From: Pseudomonas gingeri
Lineage (GTDB): Bacteria; Pseudomonadota; Gammaproteobacteria; Pseudomonadales; Pseudomonadaceae
Length of the DNA: 64,000 nt
Assembly (NCBI RefSeq): GCF_013386165.1
Contig: NZ_JACAOS010000018.1
Coordinates: 533,382-597,381 of the forward strand
Direction: 5' to 3'
The stretch's first letter is position 1; every line of letters begins with the position of its first letter. Below, piece after piece: positions 1-8,825 of the stretch. The translations under genes were made by a program, and so were the position numbers. Under the pieces are notes generated by a model. The model was not told the DNA's origin, ran no database searches, and saw only the letters and a list, made by a program, of their open reading frames with translations.

Positions 1-111
1 GTCGGCGGGTGATGTGCCCAGGTTGGCGGCCAAGGCATTCAGGCTGGCGCCCAGGGGCAGGCCGGCAGCGAGTACGCCGGCCTGCTTGAGAAAGGTTCTG
101 CGATCGGTCAT
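1..111 (-). CDS. pvdN: PvdN, Tat-exported PLP enzyme (5' end only)
   Basis: Only the first 37 codons are inside the window; the gene continues beyond base 1. The start reads MTDRRTFLKQAG followed by a hydrophobic run and an Ala-rich cleavage region, a twin-arginine signal peptide. It begins 7 bases after the pvdM stop, so the two are co-transcribed. In P. aeruginosa the gene after pvdM is pvdN, a periplasmic PLP enzyme that modifies the glutamate side chain of pyoverdine. The identification rests on the Tat signal and gene order, since no catalytic part is visible. Confidence 0.8.
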   Translation of the reverse strand, partial: MTDRRTFLKQAGVLAAGLPLGASLNALAANLGTSPAD

Positions 112-118
112 GGGCAAT

Positions 119-1492
119 TCACTGGCGCGAAAGTGTGGCTACGGGCGGTACGGCGGCGGGCCGGGCGGCTTTCTGCACCTGGTCCCAGACCCGCAGGAAG
201 TTGCCGCCCCAGAGTTTGGCGATGTCGGCTTCGGAGTAGCCGCGATCGAGCAGCTCGGCGGTGACGTTGCGGGCTTCGCCGACATTCTTGAAACCGTCGA
301 TGCCGCCGCCGTCATTGAAGTCGGAGCTGATGCCGACATGGTCGATGCCGATCTTCTTCACCGCGTAGTCGATGGCGTTGCCGAAGTCCTTGAGATTGGC
401 CTTGGGCTCTTCGTCGAGAATCGCGTAGAGGGCGCTGGCGTATTCGCCGAAGCGTTGTTCCGGCCAGACGGTGATGATCGGGTCGCCGGGCATCAGGGCC
501 ATGGCCAGGTTGGGCAGGGGCGGCAGGTCGAAACGCTTGCGCAGGGTGTTGAGCTTGTCCTGGGTGTGCTGGCTCAACGGGCGCAGATAGGCCGGAAAGG
601 CCACGATCTGGACCACGCCACCGCTGTTCTTGATCAGCTGCATTTCCTTGTCGCTGAGGTTGCGCGGGATGTCCACCAGGGCGCGGGGCGCCGAGTGCGA
701 GGCGACCATCGGCGTACGGCTCAACTGGCTGACCTGTTCCAGGGCCTTGGTCGACATTTGCGAGACATCGATGATCACCCCCAGGTCGTTGAGGCGGTGC
801 ACGGCTTGCTTGCCGATATCGGAAAGACCGTCGAGGGCATCCGGGGTGTCGTTGAGAAACGGCAGCGGGCGCGAGGAGTCGGACCAGTCGTTGTTGCCCA
901 CGTAGCTGAAGCCGAACATGCGCATGCCTCGTGCGGCCCACAGGTCCAGGCGGTCGAGGTCGTGGCCCAGGGGGTAGGCGTTGAGCATGCTGATGAAAAT
1001 CGCGAATTTGCCTTCGCCATGCAGCCGGCGCATATCGTCGGGGCTGTAGGCGATACCGACGCGGTTGGGGAAGTCGCGAACCAGGCCGCTGATGATCTGG
1101 TAGCGCACCTCTTGTTGTTTGCGGGCTTCCTCGACAAAACCGGCGGTGGGGCGATGCGGGGCGTTCGGGCCGTTCCAGATTTCCGGCCAGCCGAACACCG
1201 TCAGCGCGGCGGCGGACAACCTGCCGCGGCCGGTCTTGGCCAGGTCGAACTGGCCCGTGCCGTCCTTGTCGGCTTCGCGGCCTTCGGTGCCGAAAGTCAG
1301 GGGCACGGTGATATGGCTGTCGAAGCTGATGATCCGATCCTGGAGTTCGTCGGCCTGTTTCATGATCTTCAGCGGGTAACCGGGGTTGGGCCACAGGTCC
1401 CAGGTCAGCCAGGCTGCGGCGGCGCAGAGCCCCAGGGCCAGAGGCAGGCCGATGTAGAGAGCCTTTTTCGTACGCGGTTTTATCATTGCCAT
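119..1492 (-). CDS. pvdM: PvdM, dipeptidase-like pyoverdine maturation protein
   Basis: This 457-residue protein belongs to the M19 membrane dipeptidase family. A basic N-terminus and one hydrophobic segment (about residues 11-28) point to a periplasmic, membrane-anchored protein. Family blocks are visible: HSAPRALVDIPRN and the C-terminal IGIDHVGISSDFNDGGG. The usual N-terminal zinc motif HxD reads H-I-T (in DSHITVP), so normal dipeptidase activity is doubtful. In P. aeruginosa PvdM is needed for periplasmic oxidation of ferribactin to dihydropyoverdine. It is divergent from pvdP and has a PvdS-type box upstream. A second ATG lies two codons inside the chosen start. Confidence 0.9.
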   Translation of the reverse strand: MAMIKPRTKKALYIGLPLALGLCAAAAWLTWDLWPNPGYPLKIMKQADELQDRIISFDSHITVPLTFGTEGREADKDGTGQFDLAKTGRGRLSAAALTVFGWPEIWNGPNAPHRPTAGFVEEARKQQEVRYQIISGLVRDFPNRVGIAYSPDDMRRLHGEGKFAIFISMLNAYPLGHDLDRLDLWAARGMRMFGFSYVGNNDWSDSSRPLPFLNDTPDALDGLSDIGKQAVHRLNDLGVIIDVSQMSTKALEQVSQLSRTPMVASHSAPRALVDIPRNLSDKEMQLIKNSGGVVQIVAFPAYLRPLSQHTQDKLNTLRKRFDLPPLPNLAMALMPGDPIITVWPEQRFGEYASALYAILDEEPKANLKDFGNAIDYAVKKIGIDHVGISSDFNDGGGIDGFKNVGEARNVTAELLDRGYSEADIAKLWGGNFLRVWDQVQKAARPAAVPPVATLSRQ

Positions 1493-1528
1493 CTCATTGT
1501 GGTTTGCCGACGTTGCTATCTGGGAAGA

Positions 1529-1552
1529 ACGGATGGCGCCCGTTCTAATTTA
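1529..1552 (-). promoter_or_regulatory. PvdS-type iron-starvation promoter of pvdM
   Basis: On the minus strand TAAAT (1552-1548) is followed by exactly 16 bases and CGT (1531-1529), the published consensus for the sigma factor PvdS. It lies 37 bases upstream of the pvdM start. Confidence 0.88.
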
Positions 1553-1568
1553 GGCTGGCCTGCGCGCC

Positions 1569-1592
1569 TAAATTTCCCCCATGACGCAACGT
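1569..1592 (+). promoter_or_regulatory. PvdS-type iron-starvation promoter of pvdP
   Basis: TAAAT at 1569-1573, 16 bases, then CGT at 1590-1592, facing pvdP. An in-frame ATG at 1581 falls inside this promoter, so translation must start downstream, at 1638. Together with the box at 1529-1552 it forms a divergent pair. Confidence 0.88.
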
Positions 1593-1637
1593 TCTAGCTT
1601 GGATAAAGCCCGCTTCAGGGCTGACACAGGTAGGGCG

Positions 1638-3257
1638 ATGACGATTTCTCGACGAGGCTTCATGGCGGGCCTGGCGCTTACGGGCGTGGCTGTTCCCGCG
1701 GCTTATTACGCGCACCGCGAACTGACCCGGGACAAGGCGCCCGTCACTCCGGGCGAGGCCACGGTCGATCTGCTCGACACGGCCGGTCAGCACCTGGCCA
1801 ATAGCTTGCGCGGGGTCTGGAGCTTGCATTTCTCCGGGCGCGACGCCGGCCTCGATGGCCTGCCGCTCGAAGGCCTGGAACTGTTCCTCGACATCGCCCC
1901 GCGCGGTCGTGGCCTGCGGGGGTTTATCGACACCGCCCAGGCGTTGCGCTCTGAAGCAGAGCCGCGTTGGCGGCTGGTCGGCGACCTGGCCGAGAGCGAC
2001 GGAGCACGGTTGTTCTGGCGCCTGAGCCTGGGTGATGCGCCGATGCCGCTGTACGAATTCAGCATGGTCCTGGACGAAGTCTGGGCCACGTTCGGCAATG
2101 CCGGCAGCGGCACCTTGACGGGGCGTGTCGAGCGATTGGACCGGCCCTTGGCGCTGCCGCAACTGGACAACCAGTTTGTTGCGACCAAGCAGGTCTTTCC
2201 CGAAACCCGCGAACGGATCGGCCTGGGCGCGCCATTGCTGGCCAGGCTGGTGGCGCCCGAGCACCGCTTGTTTCACCAGCTCTGGCACGCGTCGCGGGAC
2301 AAGTGGCATACCCTGTCCGAAGACAAGCGCGACGGCTTGCGCGGTATCGGCTGGCAGCCCGGCCCGCGGGACAAGGAGCGCGATGCCCGGGGGCCGCGCA
2401 AGGACCGCAATGGTTCGGGCATCGATTTTTTCTTTATGCACCGGCATATGCTGCGCATGGCACGTTCGGTCCAGGAGCTGCCGTCCTGGTCGCGTTTCCC
2501 CATGCCGCAGCCTGAGCTTGAGCGCGATCGCCTGGGTTTTGCCCGTTATTTCAACAACCAGGATGGCTTCGCCGTGCCGCCGACTTGGCTGGCCGACGGT
2601 GACAGCGAGTACACCCAGTGGGTCAGCGATATCAAGAGCGCCGAGACCTGGCACAGCAACTTCCAGGCCTGGGAATCGCGTTATACCGATCCGCGTTATC
2701 TGTCGCGGCTGACCCTGGGCCAGTTCGGTTCAGAGGTTGAGTTGGGGCTGCATGACTGGCTGCATATGCGCTGGGCTTCGGTGGCGCGTGACCCTTCCAA
2801 TGGCGCGGCGGTGCCGATGGCGCGGGAGTTCACCGATTTTGCACCGCGCTGGTTTACGCCGCAGAACGACTTTCTCGGCGATCCGTTTTCCTCCCATGTG
2901 AACCCGGTGTTCTGGTCGTTCCATGGCTGGATCGATGATCGTATCGAGGACTGGTTTCGTGCCCATGAGCGTTTTCACCCGGGTGAAGTCACGCGGCTGG
3001 AGGTCAACACCGTGCCCTGGTTTGCGCCGGGACGCTGGGTGGAAGTGGATGACCCCTGGCTCGGGCCGACCACCCATGGTTGCAGCACCACGCCGGGCTT
3101 GAGCCTGGGCAAGACGGTGGAGATGGACCCGGAAACCATGAAGCTGGCCTTGCGGATTACCTTTACCCCGGAGAAGGATTTGGCCGGTTTGTTGCGCCGG
3201 GTACCGCGTCGGCCCTGGTATGCGCGGCACCTGTCGATCAAGGATCGGTTGCTGTAG
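1638..3257 (+). CDS. pvdP: PvdP, Tat-exported tyrosinase for pyoverdine chromophore
   Basis: PvdP is the copper tyrosinase that oxidises the ferribactin chromophore precursor in the periplasm. The 539-residue product starts MTISRRGFMAGLALTG, a clear twin-arginine signal. Histidine groups fitting the two copper sites are visible: HQLWHASRDKWH (about 210-225), HDWLHMRW, and SSHVNPVFWSFHGWIDDR near residue 430. A longer frame begins at 1581, but that codon lies in the PvdS promoter, so ATG 1638 with the Tat motif is preferred. The length is close to the P. aeruginosa protein. It converges on opmQ across a REP palindrome. Confidence 0.93.
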   Translation: MTISRRGFMAGLALTGVAVPAAYYAHRELTRDKAPVTPGEATVDLLDTAGQHLANSLRGVWSLHFSGRDAGLDGLPLEGLELFLDIAPRGRGLRGFIDTAQALRSEAEPRWRLVGDLAESDGARLFWRLSLGDAPMPLYEFSMVLDEVWATFGNAGSGTLTGRVERLDRPLALPQLDNQFVATKQVFPETRERIGLGAPLLARLVAPEHRLFHQLWHASRDKWHTLSEDKRDGLRGIGWQPGPRDKERDARGPRKDRNGSGIDFFFMHRHMLRMARSVQELPSWSRFPMPQPELERDRLGFARYFNNQDGFAVPPTWLADGDSEYTQWVSDIKSAETWHSNFQAWESRYTDPRYLSRLTLGQFGSEVELGLHDWLHMRWASVARDPSNGAAVPMAREFTDFAPRWFTPQNDFLGDPFSSHVNPVFWSFHGWIDDRIEDWFRAHERFHPGEVTRLEVNTVPWFAPGRWVEVDDPWLGPTTHGCSTTPGLSLGKTVEMDPETMKLALRITFTPEKDLAGLLRRVPRRPWYARHLSIKDRLL

Positions 3258-3342
3258 AAACGGCAGGCGGGTGGGCTGCACTTGTGGTGAGCGGGCTGGT
3301 CGTAATGCCAGTCAGTTAAGAAAACTTGAAGCGGGGCACGGT

Positions 3343-3376
3343 CCTGTGGCGAGCGGGCAAGCCCGCTCGCCACAGG
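3343..3376. repeat. REP palindrome (16-bp perfect arms)
   Basis: Arms of 16 bases, beginning CCTGTGGCGAGCGGGC, are separated by two A residues, in the space between convergent pvdP and opmQ. The arm sequence recurs in the larger elements at 22767 and 37982. It may also work as a bidirectional transcription barrier. Confidence 0.85.
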
Positions 3377-3419
3377 AGCGCGCCCGATTTCCAGTCGTCT
3401 GGACTGAGCGCTCTCGCCA

Positions 3420-4817
3420 TCAGGCTCCGGGGATCTGCCAACCACCGCCAAGGGCTTTGTACAAAGCAATGCTCGCCTGCACCCGCGACAGGCGCAGTTG
3501 TACATTCTGATCCTGGGCCGCATACAGCGTGCGCTGGGTTTCCAACACCGCGAGCAAGTCCTCCGCCCCCGCCTGATAACGGCTCTGGGCAATCTCGAAG
3601 GCCCGTTGCGCCTGCTTCAGCTCTTCATCCTGCCAACGCCGCTGCTGATCCAGGCCACTGATGCTGTTCAGGGCCTTTTCGACATCGGCGAAGCCGTTGA
3701 CGATCGCTCCCCGGTAGCTCTCCAGCAACTCTTCCTGGCGCGCCGTGGCCCGGTCGCGCTCGGCCCGCAGGCGGCCGTTGTTGAAGACCGGCGCGAGCAG
3801 CCCGGCACTCAGGGTGTAGAAGGGCGTGCGCAAGGCATCGGCGACCTCGGTGGACTCCGAACCCAGCCCGGCGCCCAGGGTCAGCTTCGGCAACAAGGCG
3901 ACCCGCGCCACCTCGACATCCGCCTGGGCCGCCGCCAACTGGGCTTCGGCCCGGGCAATGTCCGGGCGGCGGCGCAGCAGTTCGCTGGGCACGCCGGCGT
4001 CAATCGAAGGCCAGGTCAGGCTGCTGAAGGGCCGGGCACCGATCTGCAGGGCCTGGACCGGTTTGCCCAGCAACGCGGCCAGGGTCACCAAGGACTCACC
4101 GGCCTGCTGGCGTACCAGCGGCAATTGTCGTTCCTGGCTGGCCACCAGGCTCTTCTGCTGGGCCAGTTCGAGCGCCGTGGCGGAACCGGCGTCGTAACGG
4201 GTCTGGACCAATTCCAGTACGCGCCGGGCGTTGCTCAGGTTCAACCCGGCGATGGCTTCCTGCTCACGGGCGGACAGGGTCCGCGCATACTGATCGGCGA
4301 CGCCGCCCAGCAGGGTCAACTCCACGGTTGCCCGATCAAACTCGCTGGCCCGCAGGGTCTGCACGGCGCTGTCGCGCGCGGCGGCCAGGCCACCCCAGAA
4401 GTCCACCTCGTAGCTGGCGTTGAGGCTGGCGCCAAAGCTTTTGCTGCTGTTGTCGCTGTCGGCATTGTCGCGGTTGCTCAGCAACTGGCTGCGGCTGCCA
4501 TCCAGCCCCAGGGTCACTTGTGGCAGCAGCGGGGTGCCGGCGATCACCGCCGTGGCCTGGGCCTGGCGCACACGGGCGAGAGCGGCGGCGAGGTCATGGC
4601 TGTCGGCGCGGGCCTGCTCGATCAGCAGGTCCAGTTCCGGGCTGCCGAAGCGTTGCCACCAGAGAACGCTGGCCTGTTCGGCGCTGTGTCGGGTTTCGAA
4701 CTGCCACTGGGCCGGTGGTGCCGCCACATTGTCCGAACGTGGCGCGGGCCCGCCGCAGGCATTGAGCAGCAGGCAAATCGTCAACAGGGAAAAGCGCGGT
4801 TTCATGGATTCGATCAT
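3420..4817 (-). CDS. opmQ: OpmQ, outer-membrane channel lipoprotein of pyoverdine exporter
   Basis: A 465-residue NodT/TolC-family outer membrane factor. The N-terminus carries a lipobox (LLLNACGG), giving a lipid-anchored beta-barrel. The two coiled-coil repeats typical of the family are visible as A/E/R/Q-rich helices, with the LRRRPDIARAEAQLAAAQAD motif in the middle. It is the last gene of pvdR-pvdT-opmQ; its ATG overlaps the pvdT stop by 4 bases. PvdRT-OpmQ exports mature and recycled pyoverdine from the periplasm. Another ATG 4 codons downstream (MKPRFSLL) could be the true start and would place the signal peptide more typically. Confidence 0.92.
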   Translation of the reverse strand: MIESMKPRFSLLTICLLLNACGGPAPRSDNVAAPPAQWQFETRHSAEQASVLWWQRFGSPELDLLIEQARADSHDLAAALARVRQAQATAVIAGTPLLPQVTLGLDGSRSQLLSNRDNADSDNSSKSFGASLNASYEVDFWGGLAAARDSAVQTLRASEFDRATVELTLLGGVADQYARTLSAREQEAIAGLNLSNARRVLELVQTRYDAGSATALELAQQKSLVASQERQLPLVRQQAGESLVTLAALLGKPVQALQIGARPFSSLTWPSIDAGVPSELLRRRPDIARAEAQLAAAQADVEVARVALLPKLTLGAGLGSESTEVADALRTPFYTLSAGLLAPVFNNGRLRAERDRATARQEELLESYRGAIVNGFADVEKALNSISGLDQQRRWQDEELKQAQRAFEIAQSRYQAGAEDLLAVLETQRTLYAAQDQNVQLRLSRVQASIALYKALGGGWQIPGA

Positions 4818-6787
4818 TCACTGGTAAGCGCTGTGACCGGGTCTAGCCGGGCAGCTTTGCGGGCCGGCATGAAGCCGAAGAGGACGCCGGTCACCAACGC
4901 GCAGGCAAAGGCGCCGATCACGGCGCTCAGGGAAAACGCCACGGCGACCTTGGCCAGCAGCAGGACACCGCCGACGCCCAGGGCCAGGGCCACGCCGGTC
5001 AGGCCGCCGACCACCGAGAGCATTACTGCCTCGGTGAGAAACTGGCGCAGGATGTCGCGCTGGCGGGCGCCGGTGGCCATGCGGATGCCGATTTCCCGGG
5101 TGCGTTCGCGTACGGTCATGAGCATGATGTTCATCACGCCAATGCCGCCCACCAGCAACGAGATGGCGGCAATCGAGCCGAGCATCAGTGACAGGGTGTT
5201 CTGGGTACGGGCCTCGGCCTGGATCATCGCGGCGTTGTTGGTCAGGCGAAAATCCCGGCGGCCGTCATGCATGCGCAGCATCACCTGGTCGATGGCCTTT
5301 TCGGCGTCCCGGACATTGCGCCCATCGCGGGTGGCAATGGCCACATATTCCGGATTGCGCGTGCCGAACAAGCGCACGCTGGCGGCGGAATAGGGGATCG
5401 CCACGCGGTCGTCGCTGTCGGTTTCGCCGGAGGTGGCACCTTTTTCCTGGAGCACGCCGACCACCTGGAACGGCACGTTTTCGATCAGCACGTACTGGCC
5501 GACGGGGTTGGCGACGTCCTTGAGCAGTTTGTCGCGGATCTTGTGGCCGATCACCGCCACGGCGGCCCCGGCGTCGGCGTCGGCCTGGGTGAAGTAGCTG
5601 CCCTCGACCACCGGCCAATTGAAGATCGCCGGAAACTGCGTGTCATTGCCACCGACATAGGCGGTGTGGTCGAGGTTGCCGAAGCGCACCACGGCGTCGG
5701 CCCCGTTGACCGGCATGATCATTTTCACCTGGGGCAGCGCCGCCAGCGCCGCCACGTCGTCCAGGCTGATAATCCCCAGCGGTGCCCGTGGCGCCGCCGG
5801 TGCGCCACTCAGGTAGATGATGTTCGAGCCGAAGGCGCCCATCTGCGCGATCACCTGGCGCTTGCTGCCTTCGCCGACCGCGAGCATCACCACCACCGAG
5901 GCGACGCCGATGACGATGCCGAGCAAGGTCAGGGCGGTGCGAAAGCGATTGATCCACATCACCCGCCAGGCGGCCTGCACGGCGTCCACCAGCTCGCTTT
6001 TCCAGGCGCCGCGGTAGGCGCTGCCGTCGTTCAGGCGCTGGCGCAGGTCGATGGCCTGCAGGGCGACGGGGTCGTTGCCGCGAGGTTGCTCCGGGTGGTC
6101 GCGGGCGGTGTCGCTGATGATCAGGCCGTCGCGGATCTCGATGATCCGTTTGGCCCGGGCGGCGACTTCGCGGTCATGGGTGATCAGGATGATCACATGG
6201 CCCTGGCTGGCCAGTTCGTCGAGCAGCGCCATGACTTCGGCACCGCTGTGGCTATCGAGGGCGCCGGTGGGTTCGTCGGCGAGAATGATATGGCCGCCGT
6301 TCATCAGGGCGCGGGCAATCGACACCCGCTGTTGTTGGCCGCCGGACAACTGGTGCGGGCGGTTGCCGCTGCGGCTGGCCAGGCCCAGGCGGTCGAGCAG
6401 GGCGGCGGCCCGGGACTGGCGCTCGGCGGCCGGTGTGCCGGCGTAGATCGCCGGCATTTCGACGTTCTCGCGGGCCGAGCCGGAAGGAATCAGGTGGTAG
6501 CCCTGGAACACGAAGCCGAAGGCCTCGCGGCGCAGCCAGGCGAGGGCGTCGCTGTCCAGTTCGGCGACGTTTTCCCCGGCGAACAGGTAGCGCCCAGAGG
6601 TCGGCCGGTCGAGGCAGCCGAGGATGTTCATCAGGGTGGATTTGCCCGAGCCGGAGGCCCCGACAATGGCGACGAACTCACCGGCGTGGATCGCCAGGTC
6701 GATGCCGCGCAGCACCTGCACCTCGGGGCTGTCGCCGCCGCCATAGGCCTTGCGGATGTCCTGCAGGTCGATCAGTGGCGTTTGCAT
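4814..6787 (-). CDS. pvdT: PvdT, MacB-like ABC transporter of pyoverdine exporter
   Basis: A 657-residue MacB-type half-transporter with the ATPase domain first (residues 1 to about 230) and the permease after it. Walker A GASGSGKST is at 43-51, the signature LSGGQQQRVSIARAL follows, and the Walker B region reads ILADEPTGALDS. A transmembrane helix near residue 280, a periplasmic MacB core domain and three C-terminal helices with the VRERTREIGIRMA loop complete the fold. It abuts pvdR and overlaps opmQ by ATGA, so all three are translated together. It powers export of pyoverdine from the periplasm. Confidence 0.94.
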   Translation of the reverse strand: MQTPLIDLQDIRKAYGGGDSPEVQVLRGIDLAIHAGEFVAIVGASGSGKSTLMNILGCLDRPTSGRYLFAGENVAELDSDALAWLRREAFGFVFQGYHLIPSGSARENVEMPAIYAGTPAAERQSRAAALLDRLGLASRSGNRPHQLSGGQQQRVSIARALMNGGHIILADEPTGALDSHSGAEVMALLDELASQGHVIILITHDREVAARAKRIIEIRDGLIISDTARDHPEQPRGNDPVALQAIDLRQRLNDGSAYRGAWKSELVDAVQAAWRVMWINRFRTALTLLGIVIGVASVVVMLAVGEGSKRQVIAQMGAFGSNIIYLSGAPAAPRAPLGIISLDDVAALAALPQVKMIMPVNGADAVVRFGNLDHTAYVGGNDTQFPAIFNWPVVEGSYFTQADADAGAAVAVIGHKIRDKLLKDVANPVGQYVLIENVPFQVVGVLQEKGATSGETDSDDRVAIPYSAASVRLFGTRNPEYVAIATRDGRNVRDAEKAIDQVMLRMHDGRRDFRLTNNAAMIQAEARTQNTLSLMLGSIAAISLLVGGIGVMNIMLMTVRERTREIGIRMATGARQRDILRQFLTEAVMLSVVGGLTGVALALGVGGVLLLAKVAVAFSLSAVIGAFACALVTGVLFGFMPARKAARLDPVTALTSE

Positions 6788-7960
6788 TCAACCTCCACTG
6801 CCGGTGACGGGGCCGATCAGCAGGTGATCACCCTCGGCCAGTCCATCGAGGACCTGTACCCGCAGGCGATCACTGATGCCGGTGCGAACCTGGCGCGTCT
6901 GGATCTCGCCGTTGCTGCTGACCACCCGGGCCGTCTGCTGCGTTGCCCGCGAGTCGCCTTGCAGGGCGGCAATCGGTGCGGTCAGGACGTTTTGCGCCTG
7001 GTCGGCGACGAAGAACACCTGGGTGGTCATGTCCGCCATCAAGGTCTGGTCGGTGTTGTCGACATCCAGCAGCACGGTGTAGAGCACCACCCGCGAGCTG
7101 CCGCTTTTGCTACTGGTGCTGGAACTGCTGCTGCTCTGGCTCCCGGCCTCGAGGGGCTTGGGGGGAACGGGGAGAATTTGTCGGACCGTGCTGGTCCAGC
7201 GCCGGTTGCCACCGCTCAAGGTGGTGAAATAGGCGTGCATCCCGGCTTTGACATGACCGATATCGGCCTCCGAGACTTCCGCCCAGACCGTCATCGGCGA
7301 CAACCGGGCGATGCGCAGGATTAGTGGTGTCTGTTGCTGGGCGTTGAGGGTCTGGCCTTCGCGGGCGTCGAGTGCGACCACGGTGCCGCTCATGGGCGCG
7401 TAGATGCGCGTGTAACCCAATTCCGCCTCGTCGCTGCGCAGGCTGGCCTGGGCCTGGAGGATCTGCGCGCGGAACATGTCGATGCGCGCCTGGGTGGTGC
7501 GCAACTCGGCCTGGGCCGCTTGCACGTCCTCGCTGCGGGTGGCGCCGCCGGCACTGAGCTGTTGCTGGCGCTGGTATTTCTGCCGGGCCAGGTCGTGCAG
7601 GGCACGTTGCTCCTGGAGCTGGGCCTTGAGGTTTTCAATCGAGTAGCGAGCGGCATCGAGCCGGGCCTGCTGGGTGGAGGGGTCGATCTCCACCAGCAAT
7701 TGGCCTTCCTTGACCTGGTCGCCGATTTCCACGTGGATCTTGTGGATTTGCCCGGACGCCTGGGCCCCGACATCGACGTAACGACGTGGATGCAGGGTGC
7801 CGAGGGCGGTGACGCTGCTTTCGATGTCGCCGCGAGTGACGGTGACGGTGGCGAAGCGGTCAAGTCCCGGTGGGAGGATCTGCCAGGCGGCGAGGGCGAC
7901 GACAGGGATCAGGCAAAGCGTGACAAGCAGGGCGCGGCGGGTGCGTCGGGGACGGTTCAT
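6788..7960 (-). CDS. pvdR: PvdR, periplasmic adaptor of pyoverdine exporter
   Basis: A 390-residue MacA/HlyD-type membrane fusion protein, first gene of pvdRT-opmQ. An N-terminal signal anchor (about residues 10-30) is followed by a biotinyl-lipoyl-like domain (VGAQASGQIHKIHVEIGDQVKEGQ), a coiled-coil hairpin rich in Q/A/E (about 95-170), the second lipoyl half (YTRIYAPMSGTVVALDAREGQT) and the beta-barrel. A Ser-rich insert near residues 274-290 is an unusual low-complexity loop. Its promoter carries a perfect PvdS box about 110 bases upstream. It links PvdT to OpmQ. Confidence 0.93.
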   Translation of the reverse strand: MNRPRRTRRALLVTLCLIPVVALAAWQILPPGLDRFATVTVTRGDIESSVTALGTLHPRRYVDVGAQASGQIHKIHVEIGDQVKEGQLLVEIDPSTQQARLDAARYSIENLKAQLQEQRALHDLARQKYQRQQQLSAGGATRSEDVQAAQAELRTTQARIDMFRAQILQAQASLRSDEAELGYTRIYAPMSGTVVALDAREGQTLNAQQQTPLILRIARLSPMTVWAEVSEADIGHVKAGMHAYFTTLSGGNRRWTSTVRQILPVPPKPLEAGSQSSSSSSTSSKSGSSRVVLYTVLLDVDNTDQTLMADMTTQVFFVADQAQNVLTAPIAALQGDSRATQQTARVVSSNGEIQTRQVRTGISDRLRVQVLDGLAEGDHLLIGPVTGSGG

Positions 7961-8068
7961 GCAGGGTTCCAGCCGATGGAAAGTCGATCCGTGACGACGC
8001 GGTCGGGCACACGGGGGCGCCGCAGCGCTCGTTGTCGCCGGGCGACAAACACGGGAGCTGCAAGATAG

Positions 8069-8092
8069 ACGAGAGGTCGGCGGGCGAATTTA
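8069..8092 (-). promoter_or_regulatory. PvdS-type iron-starvation promoter of pvdR-pvdT-opmQ
   Basis: On the minus strand TAAAT (8092-8088), 16 bases, CGT (8071-8069): a perfect match to the PvdS box, pointing at pvdR. Confidence 0.87.
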
Positions 8093-8151
8093 AGTCCAGA
8101 CCGTGGAGTTTTCGAGGTATTTGCGTCGGGAGGGTAAGGGAGGATTGGAAT

Positions 8152-8170
8152 CTATATGAGAATTATTATA
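8152..8170 (+). promoter_or_regulatory. Fur box upstream of fpvI
   Basis: The 19 bases here match the Fur consensus GATAATGATAATCATTATC at 12 positions, including the central TGA-AAT-ATTAT core. They sit in an AT-rich patch about 100 bases upstream of fpvI, which in Pseudomonas is controlled by Fur. Confidence 0.65.
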
Positions 8171-8271
8171 AATTACGCGCACTGCAAACAGCCCTTATCA
8201 TGAGGTCCCGAGCCGGACGCTGCCGATCATGCTCAAGGACAGCCCCGCCGGGTGTGCGGACAGGAGTCAGG

Positions 8272-8751
8272 TTGGAAAGCTACTACCGCGAGCTGGTGTG
8301 TTTCCTCAATTCCCGACTGGGCAATCGCCAGGCGGCCGAAGACGTTGTGCACGATGCCTATGTGCGGGTGCTCGAACGTTCGAGCGATACCCCGATAGGG
8401 CAGCCACGGGCCTTCCTCTATCGCACGGCGATGAACCTGGTGATCGATGAGCATCGGCGCAATACCGTTCGCCAGAACGAACCCCTGGACGTGCTCGACA
8501 GCGATGAGCGGTTTTTCAGCCCGTCCCCGCAAATCTCCCTGGACCATGGCCTGCGCCTGGAAATGTTGCAGCAGGCCCTGGCGGAGCTGTCGGCGCCGTG
8601 TCGCGACAGCTTCACCTTGCGCAAGATCGAGGGCCTGTCCCACCCGGAGATCGCCGAGCGCCTGGGGATTTCCCGCAGCCTGGTGGAAAAACACATCGTC
8701 AATGCCATGAAGCACTGCCGTGTACGGCTGCGTCAGTGGGAAGCGAGCTGA
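8272..8751 (+). CDS. fpvI: FpvI, ECF sigma factor of the FecI type
   Basis: FpvI drives transcription of the ferripyoverdine receptor gene. The product has sigma region 2 (YRELVCFLNSRLGNRQAAEDVVHDAYVRVLER) and region 4 (CRDSFTLRKIEGLSHPEIAERLGISRSLVEKHI), the FecI/FpvI arrangement. TTG at 8272 is chosen because AGGAG lies 5 bases upstream; it gives 159 residues beginning LESYYRELV, a normal size. GTG at 8254 and ATG at 8200 are in-frame alternatives. It sits beside pvdR as in P. aeruginosa, but the anti-sigma gene fpvR, which lies between them there, is missing. A Fur box lies upstream and no PvdS box is seen. Confidence 0.82.
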   Translation: MESYYRELVCFLNSRLGNRQAAEDVVHDAYVRVLERSSDTPIGQPRAFLYRTAMNLVIDEHRRNTVRQNEPLDVLDSDERFFSPSPQISLDHGLRLEMLQQALAELSAPCRDSFTLRKIEGLSHPEIAERLGISRSLVEKHIVNAMKHCRVRLRQWEAS

Positions 8752-8825
8752 GCCGCAGGCACTGACAGCATTGCATTCACCAGGATGTGCTATGTCTGCG
8801 TCACCGCGCAGACACGAGAACTTCC

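Noticed and set aside
14..1597. A 527-codon plus-strand frame across pvdM
   Set aside because: It runs through the divergent promoter boxes and has no recognisable domain; pvdM is certain on the other strand.
1581..1637. Upstream ATG for pvdP
   Set aside because: It lies between the TAAAT and CGT elements of the promoter, so it would not be transcribed; the Tat signal begins at 1638.
5267..7324. A 685-codon plus-strand frame across pvdT and pvdR
   Set aside because: It spans two genes on the other strand, both of which have clear catalytic motifs; its own translation resembles no protein.
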